Part shown: positions 21,612 to 32,033 of the stretch, piece by piece
Numbering within the stretch: position 1 is the stretch's first letter
Layout of the letters: every line of letters starts with the position of its first letter
Source: Spinacia oleracea
Taxonomy: Eukaryota > Streptophyta > Magnoliopsida > Caryophyllales > Amaranthaceae
NCBI RefSeq assembly: GCF_020520425.1
Contig: NC_079488.1
Coordinates: 29,813,247 to 29,877,246, forward strand
DNA length: 64,000 bases
Direction of reading: 5' to 3'
The notes under the pieces: generated by a model
What the model was told of the DNA's origin: nothing
Databases searched by the model: none
The model's input: only the letters and a program-made list of their open reading frames with translations
Program-made: the position numbers and the translations under genes

Positions 21612-22862
21612 TGTTGTGAACCCTAGTTTTGGTTGATGACAAAAAGCAAACTTCCTAATGTTGTTGATTATTGGTTACAGTTAAGTGCTCAAGTTCCTGT
21701 GAGGAACTAGGGATAGCTGTTGGAGTTCCTGAGTTGGAAGTGGCAAAGCTAGAGCATCAACGCCAATATAAATCAAAGGAACAACTATTGCAATCGAATG
21801 GTTCTCATGTCAAATCAAGGAATGATGAAGTTCCTAGTCCTAAGTTCCTATATACTAAACGAGGAACTCACGTGTTCCTGAGGAGGAACAACCGAAGATT
21901 CTGAGTTGCAACCTCCAGTAAAGGGAAGACACGAAGACTAGGTAGTTTTTACACTTAGAATTTGTCTAAGATATTAATATTGTTTAATGGTATATTGCGG
22001 AACTTAGGAAAATTTATTTTAATAAAACGATTTTATCAAAAATCTGGCAGCAAGTTTTAAGGAATAAAATTAAATAAATAATTATTGTTTTTTCTTCAAT
22101 TAAATAAAATCGGATTTTCATTTATTCCTCTCCAAGTAAAAACAGTTTTATTATTCCTAAAACTCCTCCGAATATTTGGTTAAAATAACAAACTGATTTT
22201 CTGGAAATTTTCAAGCGTTTGATTTGGTCTAAACCAAGATTTGCACGTTGGTATTCCTTGTTCCTCAAGACAAGGGACGTGAAGGCCGGGGATTCTGTTA
22301 GTGGCAGTTGAGATTAGAGGGGAACTAACCCTAATGAGAATTCTCTATGAAAAGGCCAAACGTTTTCTGATAAAAATACACAAACACTCCAAGAGTATCT
22401 TATCTTCTAAAAAAGTTTTAAAGAGTTTTCCTAAAACAATTTGTGTCATGATTAAATTCAAGTTCCTAAAGTTTCTAATATATCTAGGCTTTATTAATAC
22501 TAAGTGTTCTCGTATAAAACGAATTGTATTTTTGAGTGTGAAAAGATTGAGTGATCCTTGTAAAGTCTTAGAGTTAAGTCTAACAGAAAGAGAGGAAGAA
22601 GAGTACAGTAATCGAAGTAGAATACTGTAAGGAACTCGAGTTGTAGTGTTATTATAATTGAGGTATTACTTTAATAATATAAAGAGTCTTGAGGTTTTTC
22701 CTTCTTGATTAATATCAAAAAGTTTCCTCAATTGTTTATCTTTCGTCTTTATGTTTCTCATTTCCTTTGTTGTTTCTAAGTTCCGCAAGAAACTTCACTA
22801 AAGTTCCAATTACAATTCACCTCCCCCCCCCCACTCTTGTAGGTGTTCCTACTTGAATATCA
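21612..22862 (+). repeat. 5' LTR of the Sirevirus-like element
   Basis: Begins TGTTGTGAACCCTAG and ends GAATATCA, two bases before the primer site. The right boundary is firm; the left is set by the first suitable TG and by the change in sequence. A run of ten C lies at 22822-22831. A 262-bp piece of the same LTR occurs at 60635-60896. Open frames inside (21671-21904, 22301-22630) are not genes. Confidence 0.75.
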
Positions 22863-22864
22863 GA

Positions 22865-22877
22865 TGGTATCAGAGCC
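22865..22877 (+). other. primer binding site, tRNA-iMet
   Basis: TGGTATCAGAGCC two bases after the LTR end, a perfect initiator-Met tRNA type site. Confidence 0.9.
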
Positions 22878-22930
22878 AGTACTCACAAAAAATACAATAA
22901 ACCCTGTTTGAGTCAAGTTCCTGAAAATAT

Positions 22931-24319
22931 GAACACTCACGAGAAACTAGAGGAAGGTTACTCCAAGCAAAGGCCACCAATGTTCAACGGCAAATTCTAC
23001 ACATATTGGAAGAACATGATGCAGATATTAATCAAGGCAGAGAACTACCAAGTCTGGCGTGTCATATAAGTTGGAGATTTCGAGGTAACAAAAACCAATG
23101 AACAAAACGAGGTAGTTCCTACACCAATGTTTGATTTTGCTAAAGAAGATTTCGAAAAATATGAAATTAATTCCATGGCTGTTAAGATCTTGCATTACGG
23201 ACTTGGACCACATGAACACAATAGGCTCATGGGGTGCAAGAGCGCAAAGCATGTTTGGGATCTACTTCAAATTACACACAAAAGAACCAATGAAGTTAAG
23301 AATTCTAAAATCGACCTTTTAATGTCCAAGTATGAACGATTTGAAATGCTTCCCAAAGAAACAATTCAGGAAATGTTTACTCGATTCACTAACATAACTA
23401 TCGATTTGTTTGACTTGGAAGAATTATATCTACTGGTGAAAAGGTGAGAAAAATCCTAATGAGCACGCCACAAGATGATCGTTGGAGAACCAAGGTTACT
23501 GCGCTGTTCGAAACCAAGGACTTTACCAAGTTCAACATCGAACAACTGGCAGGTTCCTTGATGACCCATGAACTACATCTTGGTGCTATTGTTCCTGAGA
23601 GTTCTAGAAACCGAGGGTTGGCCCTAAAAGCTGAGGAACTCGATAAGTCAGAACCAGATGAAGAGGAAGCTGCCATGCAGGTAAGGAGGATGGAAAGACT
23701 CTACAGGAATTTTAAGCCATGGAACCAGAAGGGAAGGAACTTCGTGAGAAAATCAAACAGTTCCAAAATAAAACAAAGCTGCTTCAAATGTAGAGAAACT
23801 GACAAACAAATTCGAGACTGCCCGTAGTGGGAAAATGACAAAGGAAAAGGAAAAGGCAAGAAACAATCAAAGGAAAGAAACAACAAATCCACATTTGCCA
23901 AGCCTAACTTTAAGAAAGACATGATAACTGCGTGAGGTGAAGCAACTGATTCCAAAGATGATGAAGAACAACCAAGTGAAGAAACTGCCAATCTATGTCT
24001 TATGGCCAAGATAGATGGAACTGAACGAGTTCCATCTAATGAAGTATGTTCCTCCTCTCTTCATTGTCTTTCATAGTCTAAATTAATTGAACTGTTGCTA
24101 AAAACACTAGAAGATTTCAAAAAGCTTAGTATATTAAAAGGCCAAAGTGATAAGGCCTTGGAACTTAGTAAGGGACGCATGACCTACCTAAACAATGTTA
24201 GATATGATGTACAGGGTAAGTTCTCTTAATTTCTCGACTGGAACACCTCCATTACTGAGTCGTTTGAAAAAGTTAAAAACGAAAACATCCTACTCCAGGT
24301 AGAACTCAATCAATACAAA
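22931..24319 (+). pseudogene. Sirevirus gag, first part with zinc knuckle
   Basis: Starts at ATG 22931 with a gag N-terminus containing RPPMFNGKFYTYWKNMMQIL. It goes on in the same general frame with LGPHEHNRLMGCKSAKHVWD (UBN2-type capsid region). The zinc knuckle is CFKCRETDKQIRDC, where the invariant His is Lys. Stops follow GVRVI-like WRVI (near 23069), LLVKR (23445-23447) and DCP (23827), and there is a frame change near 23445. The product would be a capsid protein; it is clearly dead. Confidence 0.85.
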
Positions 24320-25247
24320 ATGTTTAATTTGAGTGTAATTCCTACTAGATCCATGGAAATTAACATGGAATTATTTAATGTCGACTTAGAAAAATTAAAC
24401 AATGACTTGATTACAGTAAAGGAACAGGAAGAAAAATTGGAAAAGGAACTAGCTATTGTTAGGGCACAGAAACAACCACACAGGGACCCTCCCAAATGGA
24501 TTGAAAATGCTCAATCTAAACGCATTGAAGGCTTAGGTTTCTCGTACAAAAAGAGTTATAATAAAGCCAAAAAGTATGTGGAACTTCCTAGTATAAAATT
24601 CTATTTCTTTTGCGGGAATGGTAATCATGTCAACATTAAGTGTTCTAAGAAAAAGGAACAAGATGAGAAAAATAAAAATTATGTGAAACAAATATGGGTT
24701 AAGAAGTATGGCGTTATAGTGGAAGAGGAACTCGAGGAAACCCGAGTTCCGGTAACTAACCACGAAATTTATTGCAGGTTCTAGTGAGGGGGAACAACTC
24801 ATGATATCTCGACAACGGATGTTCCAAACACATGCCAGGAGACAAATTAAAGTTTCTCTCATTAGAATCCTACAATGGAGGAACTGTGACCTTTGGAGAC
24901 AACATGAAAGGAGAAATCGTTGCAATTGGAAAGGTTAGAAAGTCGAGTTCCTATGCCGTTGATAATCTATTTTTGGTCGAGGGCCTCATGCACAGTCTAC
25001 TAAGTATTTCACAATTTTAAGACAAGGGAAACTCTGTAAGTTTTACTTCTGAAAACTGTCAAATTATTAATAATGACACTGGGAAGGTTATTTTGGAAGG
25101 AACTCGTAAAGGGAACACATATACTGTGGATCTCAATACACTTCCAAAGAACAACCTAAACTGCCTCAATGTCATTAAAGAAGATCCACTACTATAGCAT
25201 AAGAGATTTGGACATGCTAGCTTTTCACTGCTTGACAAACTAAGATC
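24320..25247 (+). pseudogene. Sirevirus gag C-part, protease and pre-integrase start
   Basis: 24320-24784 encodes a coiled coil (KLNNDLITVKEQEEKLEKEL) and a second knuckle-like CGNGNHVNIKC. A protease follows near 24805-25020 with YLDNGCSKHMPGD, where the active-site Ser of DSG is Asn, and LVEGLMHSLLSISQF. The pre-integrase zinc finger begins with KRFGHASFSLLDKLRS and is cut at 25247 by the solo LTR insertion. Its second half resumes at 26643. Stops at about 25018 and 25195 interrupt the frame. Confidence 0.85.
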
Positions 25248-25559
25248 AAAGGTGAAGGAAATAATGCCCTTGGTCCAAGTATGCATTCTATGTTAAGTCT
25301 AATAAATGCGGTTCAGTATTAATTAACAAGTTAATAATTCAGTGAGATCAAGTGAGCTGAATGCCTAGCTAGAGGCCGCTTCAGTTCAAGTGGAATTAAT
25401 GATATTAATCCACAGCTTACTCTTGACTGAACCCGTAGGGTCACACAAATAGTACGTAAACGGATCAAGTATTTAATGGCATTAAATACTCCATCTATGA
25501 ATATTCGGAACCGACGGATCTTGGTTTCAGTGGGAGCTAAGATCGTCACAGGCAAGAAA

Positions 25560-25885
25560 TGAATACTCCGGAAACGATGATATTGCCGGAAACGGAAATA
25601 TGAATCGTATCGGAAATATGAATATTATCCAAGTCGTAGATGTTGCCGGAAACGGAAACATGGTACGTATCGGAAAATATTATTGGAAATGGAAATATTA
25701 CCAGAATCGGAAATATTACCGGAAACGGAAATATTGTCAGAATCGGAAATATTGCCGGAATCGGAAAATAATTCCGGAAACGGAAATATTAAATATTTGT
25801 TCGAAACGGAAATTAATTCCGGAATCGGAAATATTAAATATTGTTCGTATCGGAAATAGATTCCGGAAATGGAAATTTAATCGGA
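25560..25885 (+). repeat. CGGAAA(T/C)-type array in the copia LTR
   Basis: About 25 degenerate copies of the motif (C)CGGAA(A)(C/T)GGAAATATT in direct orientation. The shorter version is at 7330-7550 in the other LTR copy, where several units differ. The array lies upstream of the TATA box and is a plausible enhancer or variable-number region. Confidence 0.88.
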
Positions 25886-25904
25886 AGCGTATCGTACGAA
25901 TTAG

Positions 25905-26115
25905 CATCGGACGAGGCTTGCCGGACGAAGGCCCAGCACGAAGCCGGGGCCATCGCCCAGCAAGCATGCGCGCCACAAGCCCAGCCAAGGCAGCGCCCAG
26001 GCCTACCGCAAGGCAGGCCCAGCGCGCGCCAAGGGCCACGGCTGCGTGGGCCGTGCTACGCGGGCTGCTGCTCGCACGCGCATGGGCAGCCCTTGTGGCT
26101 GCCGTGTGTGTGTGA
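25905..26115 (+). repeat. GC-rich block in the copia LTR
   Basis: About 200 bp rich in GCCCAGC, GCGCGCC and AAGGC, sharply different from the AT-rich surroundings. It is open in several frames by composition only. Confidence 0.8.
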
Positions 26116-26267
26116 GTTTGTGCTCATGCGTGATTCCTGAATCTACAAGAGTCAGTGTATGATTAAATTTCTATTCCTAATTGGATAAATTAATTAAATA
26201 GAATTCATGTAGGATTCTAATTTCAATTAATTCGTATCCTACTAGGATTACGATTCCTTTTCCATAA

Positions 26268-26280
26268 CTCTATAAATAAA
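26268..26280 (+). promoter_or_regulatory. TATA box of the copia LTR promoter
   Basis: CTCTATAAATAAAGG about 370 bp before the LTR end is a consensus plant TATA box. It is the likely start region for element transcripts and could drive flanking transcription rightward. Confidence 0.7.
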
Positions 26281-26637
26281 GGCCTAGGGGTCATAATTTA
26301 TACATAAGTTTCAAAGTATTCAAAAGTGAGTTTTTTGAGAGAAAATTAAAACACACATCTTGCTCAAAAGTGCCGAAATTTTCTAGTACCTTAAGGGCGA
26401 TTCTAGTTGGTCAATCTTAAGGCGGATCCGGACGTGCTGTGGACTATCTACGGAGGGACGACACTTGGAGTCCTAAAAGACTTGTTCTTGTTCGGTTCGG
26501 GCGCAGCTAGGGATGGCACGCAACAAAGAGTATGCATCTAAATTATGCTATATGATTATGTGTAAATAATATGTTGTCCTGGGTTAATGGTTGTTTCCGC
26601 ATGATCTATGTAGTGTCATATGTATCATAACCTAACA

Positions 26638-27890
26638 AAAGGAACTGGTTCGTGGCCTACCCTCAATCAAGTTCCTAAATGGTAAAGTCTGTGAAACCTG
26701 TGCCAAAGGAAATCATGTAAGAAGCTCTTTCAAGCCTACGAAAATGGTCAGCACAACAAAACTATTGGAACTCATCCATATGGATTTGTGTGGACCAATG
26801 AGGATTCAAAGTAGAAGTGGAAAAAGATATGTTTTGGTTATTGTTGATGATTATTCTCGTTTTACTTGGGTTATTTTCTTAGCCAGTAAAGATGAATCAT
26901 TTGATGAATTTATTGCTTTCCCTAAGAAGATACAAAGAACCACATGTTATCAACTAATTCACATAAGATCGGATCATGGAACAAGATTTGAAAACCACAA
27001 GTTCGACGAGTACTGCAAGGACCAAGGTATGGATCACAAGTTTTCGGTCCCTAGAGTTCCTCAACAAAATGAAGTCGTTGAGAGGAAAAACAGAACTTTA
27101 GAGACATGGATAGAACCATGTTGATTGCCAGTTCCTTACCAAGGAACTTCTGGGCAGAAGCAGTAAACACAACTTGTTATATAATTAATAGAGTAATGAT
27201 TCGTGCCATATTAAACAAAACCCCCTATGAATTGTTAAAAGGAGTTAAACCTAACATTTCCTATTTTAGAGCTTTTGGGTGCAAATGCTTTATCCACAAC
27301 AATGGTAAAAGGAATTTAGGGAAATTTGGCGAAAGAAGTGATGAAGCAATATTTCTTGGATATGCCTTAAATAGAAAAGCTTACAGGGTCTACAATAAAA
27401 GGTTTATATGTGTTGAGGAAAGTGTACATATTATTTTTGATGAAACTAACAATAATAATGAAGTGCATGAACAAGAGGATTTCGAAATTAGTTTGATTAG
27501 TGTAACACATAATGATGAGGAAATCCCTCAAACTAGAAAGCCTGATGACCCTGGATCTCAACGAAAACCAGGGCAACCCTGATCTAGAGGAACCATAAGA
27601 GATTCCTGAACCTGTGGAATACCATAACGTTCAACAGGAAACTCAGGTAACAGAAGGAACTGAGGAGGTTGTAACAACTCATATGGCTCAGTTTCAACCC
27701 AAGCCATGGAAACATCAGAGTTCCCATCCAATGGAACTCATCATGAGTGATATCAGCAAAGGAACTCAGACAAGATCACAGCTCGAGAACTTATGTGCTT
27801 TTCATGCGTTCCTCTCCATAATTGAGCCACGGAACCACAATGAAGCATTGAAAGATGCTGATTGGATAACTGCCATGTAAGGTGAATTGA
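26638..27890 (+). pseudogene. Sirevirus integrase
   Basis: The zinc finger ends with CETCAKGNHVRSSF. The catalytic core has ELIHMDLCGPM (D), IHIRSDHGTRFENH (D) and VPQQNEVVERKNRTL (E; the usual NG is NE here). After a one-base shift near 27110 come NFWAEAVNTTCYIINR and FRAFGCKCFIHNN, then the variable linker with RKPDDPGSQRKP and ISKGTQTRSQL. Stops lie at 27580-27582 and 27878-27880. All three acidic catalytic residues are present but the protein is split. Confidence 0.88.
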
Positions 27891-28880
27891 ATGAATTCAA
27901 AAGGAACAACGTATGGCACTTGGAACTCAAACCAAAGAATTAAAAGGTGATTGGTTTAAAGTGGGTCTTCTGGAACAAGCTCGATGAACATGGAATAATA
28001 ATCAGGAACAAGGCAAGGTTAGTCGTCAAAGGCTACAACCAAAGGTAGGTCTTGATTTCAAAGAAACTTTTGCTCCTGCTGCTAGCCTAAAGGTATTCGA
28101 AACTTAATTGCTTTTGCAGCCTTCATGTGATTTAAATTATATCAAATGGATGTCAAATGCGCTTTTTTAAATGGCTTTTTAGAAGAGGATGTCTATGTGA
28201 AACAACCTCCTGGGTTCAAAAATCATGAATTTCCAAATCATATCTATAAGCTTGACAAAGCTCTCTATGGGCTGAAGCAAGCTCCTAGATCATGGTATGA
28301 AAGACTATCAAAGTTCCTTTTACAAAAGGGTTTTAAACGAGGCAGAATAGATAAATCCTTATTTTTAAAGTCTAAAGGAAATGACCTAATAGTTGCTCAA
28401 ATTTATGTTGATGATATACCGTTTGGAGCAACTAACGAAATCTTGTGCAAGGGATTTTCTAACTTGATGAGCAGTGAGTTCGAGATGAGTATGGTGGGGG
28501 AACTTAACTTCTTTCTTGGTTTGCAAATCAAACAAACAGAAGAAGGGATTATGATCCACCAGAAAAAATATGTGAAGGAACTCCTAAAGAAGTACGAGCT
28601 AGAATCCGCCAAAGTAAATCACACTCCTATGGGAACTGCCACTAGACTAGATATAGATCCAAATGGAAGAAGTATGAATTAAACGAAGTATGGAGGAATG
28701 ATTGGATCACTATTATATTTAACTGCCAGTAGGCCTGAAATATCTTTTAGTGTAGTTTTATGTGCAAGATATCAATCCAATCCAAAGGAGTCTCACATGA
28801 CTGTAGTAAAAAGGATACTCATGTATCTCAAAGGAACAGACGACCTATGTCTGTTCTATCTAAGAAGTGGATCATTCGAA
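27891..28880 (+). pseudogene. Sirevirus reverse transcriptase
   Basis: After a degraded N-terminal RT part (FKETFAPAASLKVFET), the main frame from 28146 carries MDVKCAFLNGFLEEDVYVKQ, KALYGLKQAPRSWYERL and the catalytic QIYVDDIPFGATNE. It continues with NFFLGLQIKQTEEGIMIHQK to a stop at 28680-28682, then MIGSLLYLTASRPEISFSVV. The frame runs into the Athila insertion at 28885. Synthesis of cDNA would be its role. Confidence 0.9.
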
Positions 28881-28903
28881 TTATTGATAAGAGGGTTTTC
28901 GTG

Positions 28904-30409
28904 TGTAGACACCTACTTTTGTCCCCATTCCCGAAAGGGAAGGTTCGATGATGAAAACATAAATCTCCACTTGACAACGCATCTCCTATAAAATAACGAA
29001 TCTCAATTCCCCTTTTCATTTCACCCGAAACCTGCTATTTATAGAAACCTGCTAAAAATAGTAACTACCGTAAAAGGTAGCTTCTAAAAGTGGCAAGTCA
29101 TAAAAGATAGAAACCTGTCAGAATTAGGTGTTGCACTCCAACATAAATCCTAAATGAGATAGAAAACTGTGAGAATCCTATTCCTAATATGATTCAGAAA
29201 TAAGAGTTACGTATTAATTAAAATCCTAACGAGCCTAGAGTTCGTAACGGGCCCAGACGCATTTCGTCATGAAATTAATACGCACTAAAAGGCTCGATTA
29301 AAGTCTCACACACTCCGGATTCTAAGAATCCTAATCTGACAAAGAAACGGCCCAAACAACAATTTCAACGCCCAGCCCTGGGCGCTCAAATTGCCTGGAT
29401 CCTATTTTCAACGCCCAGAGCTGGGCGCCGAATTCTTCGGCGCCCAGGCCTGGGCGCTGAAAATAACTGGGTACGTGTTTTTTTCCTAAATCTTTGTGGA
29501 TTAGAACTCTGCAATTCTATCTTTCCACGAACTCTTCCCTATAAATACAGCCCCAAATTCGATGTGAAAAGAACACACACAACACACAATTCATATTATG
29601 AGTATTGACTCCAACCCATAAGCCTAATCCTCACGCTGCAAAATTGATCACGCGTTCTGTCGCAATCGATCCATAAATCGAATAGAACGTATCTTGTCCC
29701 ATAATTTGAGATTCGTTAAATAAAAAGGAGAAATAGCAAAGTCAAAGTGGTTAGTTTTCTGAGAATCGTGACGCACCTCTCAAGGGTGCGTCGTAATGTG
29801 TCCCTTTTCGATGATTTAATTGCTTTCCTCGCCCTTTTTATGAACTGTTAAACTAACTAAATCTGATTGTTCTATCACGCCTAACAAACATAATATTTTC
29901 GGGAAATTGGATTATCATGCTAGGTCCCTTAATACTATTTAAATCAGATAATCACGATCGATCTAGTATTATATGTTGCATATTGCTAAAATCAACTCAG
30001 ATTAGTTTAATAGTTAACGCATGTCCCTTCAATTATTTATGCTGAGCTAGTAAGGATATCCTGCCTCTGGAGTTATCGACGAGCGAAGTACTCCTCTCGG
30101 TAGTTACAGTCCCCCGAACCCTCAATCTCTACCTTGCGGGTGTATGTTGAGAGATCCCCACACCAGGGATCACAAGGGAACCTACGGCCGTCGTGGTCAA
30201 ACATAATTGCACTCCCTTTATGTCACGATAACCGGGTTTTGTCAGTTTTTCTCATTGTCGTTAAAAACTGGATGGCGACTCCTATATTACTAGTCAATTG
30301 GGTGTAAACTCACAGGAAATCCATTTACACTTGATTGAATAAAAAGAATCGTCACACCCACGAGGGACGAGGTCACGCATTAGCCTTGTGCTTTTTCGAC
30401 CCCCTCACA
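28904..30409 (+). mobile_element. solo LTR of a gypsy (probably Tat-like) element, 1506 bp
   Basis: Begins TGTAGACACCTACTTTTG and ends CGACCCCCTCACA. It is flanked by TCGTG at 28899-28903 and 30410-30414. It is very similar to the 3' LTR at 48786-50259. It inserted only 19 bp inside the end of the Athila LTR, and no internal sequence is left. TATA box TATAAATA at 29540-29547. Short frames over it (28760-29019) are not genes. Confidence 0.95.
29370..29460. repeat. palindromic CGCCCAGNNCTGGGCG cluster in the LTR
   Basis: Three copies of an inverted-repeat motif: CGCCCAGCCCTGGGCG, CGCCCAGAGCTGGGCG and the perfect 18-bp palindrome GCGCCCAGGCCTGGGCGC at 29440-29457. It is followed within about 80 bp by the TATA box. 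Related copies lie at 49268-49320 and 47272-47315. Confidence 0.9.
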
Positions 30410-31435
30410 TCGTGTAGTTATCCGAACTCCACCTAACCAAACAAAATTTATAGAAAACACCTATTCTACCGGCTAGCGGCAAGATATGGATCGTCCCAAG
30501 AGAACGGAGCGCATTGAGTTTTAGGCGTTAAGCTAGTTTAGACGTAAGTTGATTTGAACTAATTCCTAGGAAACTAAGCTTTGAAACGAATTAAACCAAA
30601 TAGGGAAAACGCTAGGGAATCGGGGATAGGCTACGGAAATCGGGGGAAACGAACAAACAATCAAACAATCATGATGATGCAAAGACTTAGTGTATAGGGG
30701 AATAAAATCAAATGACGTGCTCGCCACCTCTCGGATGGAGCACGCGAAGCATCTAATCTATGGAAAAGCATTCGCATAGTCCTAAACTAGACCACTTGCA
30801 TATAAGAACAACTATTCACTTGCATAAAAGAGGTTCACAATGTCTTGCCAAACCTAAACTATGCATTCCAATCAATTTTAATCAACTAGTATTTGCAACT
30901 ACGACTCAATTAGTCATGGACATCCTATCACCAACTCACATTTAATTACATCAACAATCAACATTCAATCTTCAATTTCCCCTAATTAAGCCCCCTAGAT
31001 TCTCCCCTATCCATAACTAAAATCTACTCACTACACATGCTTGTAACTAGGAAATCTAAGAATTCAAGGCTAGTAATCATGTAATTGAGAGAGTAAGAAC
31101 AAGGAATCAAGAAATCAAGCATTCAATTGCAAAATCAAAAGAGAATTAGGAATCAACCAAACTAGAATCAAAGCAATAGAGGAATTCAAGAATTCAAGAA
31201 CAACAGCAAAATAGCAAAGAACAAAGAACAAAGCAATTGAATTAAAATTGCAAGGAATTAAAAGAGTTGAAGAAATTACAACTTGAAGCTTCATACTATG
31301 GAGTTTCTCTCTCTAGAAATGCTGAAAAATGTAATTGGAAATTCTAATAATGTGAATGTGTTTTAAAATTAAAATGAAAAATCTATTTATAAGTTTCCCC
31401 AAATAGAAGCTTTAATTCAAAAATCTGCAGCCCGC

Positions 31436-31870
31436 GTCGACGTTCGGTCGCACATACCCTCTGTGCGATCGAACGGAGAAATCCAATTCGAGCACACACT
31501 TGATCCTATGCGAGCAAACGAAGCGAAGATGGCCTCCTTCGTCATGTGCGAAAGAACAAGAATTCTTGTGCGATCGAATAAGCTTTTCTTGGCCAATTCT
31601 TCTAAGATTTCCAGTGTGGTCGCACAAACAAGCTGTGTGGGCACACAAATATCTTGTGCGGTCGAACGAAAACCTGTGCTGTCAAACGTCAAAATTGGGG
31701 ACATTCTGTCTCTGAAATCACTTTTGTGCGATCGTTGAACAGAGCTCGATCGCATAAAGGGGCTCTTGTGTGCCATAAAGAGCTGTTCGGTCGCACATAC
31801 TCTCATCTTCCTTGAGTCCTCCACTTCTTCACTGTTCGGGCGCACAAACTCGTGTTCGGTCGCACATACC
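31436..31870. repeat. TGTGCGRTCGAAC motif block, Athila 3' LTR
   Basis: About ten copies of TGTGCG(A/G)TCGAAC or its complement GTTCGGTCGCACA, in both orientations and spaced roughly 25-60 bp. The core GCGATCGAAC is partly palindromic. The same block is found in the other LTR. Open frames on both strands here (31412-31896) come from the repeat. Confidence 0.88.
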
Positions 31871-32033
31871 CTGTTTTGCTCCATTCTTTCCATCATATTT
31901 CACAATAATCACCTATAAATCACAAGATGGAGAGAAACTATAAAAATCATACGAAAAACTATAAAAACTACGAAAAATCATAATAAACTAACATGAAAAC
32001 CTAAGATAAGAGCGACATAAATGTCGCTCATCA

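Larger units (their letters stand above)
25253..26637 (+). mobile_element. solo LTR of a copia element (1385 bp)
   Basis: Starts TGAAGGAAATAATGCC and ends CATAACCTAACA. It is flanked by AAAGG at 25248-25252 and 26638-26642, and no internal retroelement sequence remains. This is the result expected from recombination between two LTRs. It is the same family as the truncated LTR at 7007-7560. It contains a CGGAAA-type array, a GC-rich block and a TATA box, and splits the Sirevirus pre-integrase domain. Open frames at 25600-26140 lie inside the LTR and are not genes. Confidence 0.95.
28885..32033 (-). repeat. Athila 3' LTR, split by a solo LTR
   Basis: The LTR proper is 28885-28903 plus 30415-32033, about 1.64 kb, and matches 39741-41354. 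A TATA-like element (minus strand TTATAAATAG, near 31385) lies upstream of the TGTGCGATCGAAC motif block in the direction of minus-strand transcription order noted in the repeat entry. Confidence 0.93.

Noticed and set aside
25600-26140. Frames of 99-171 codons, Arg/Ala-rich
   Set aside because: They span the CGGAAA array and GC block of a solo LTR and change frame between copies.
31412-31896. CRISPR-like spacing of TGTGCGRTCGAAC motifs
   Set aside because: Motifs occur in both orientations with irregular spacing, repeats are short and diverged, and the block is duplicated in both LTRs of a plant retroelement.
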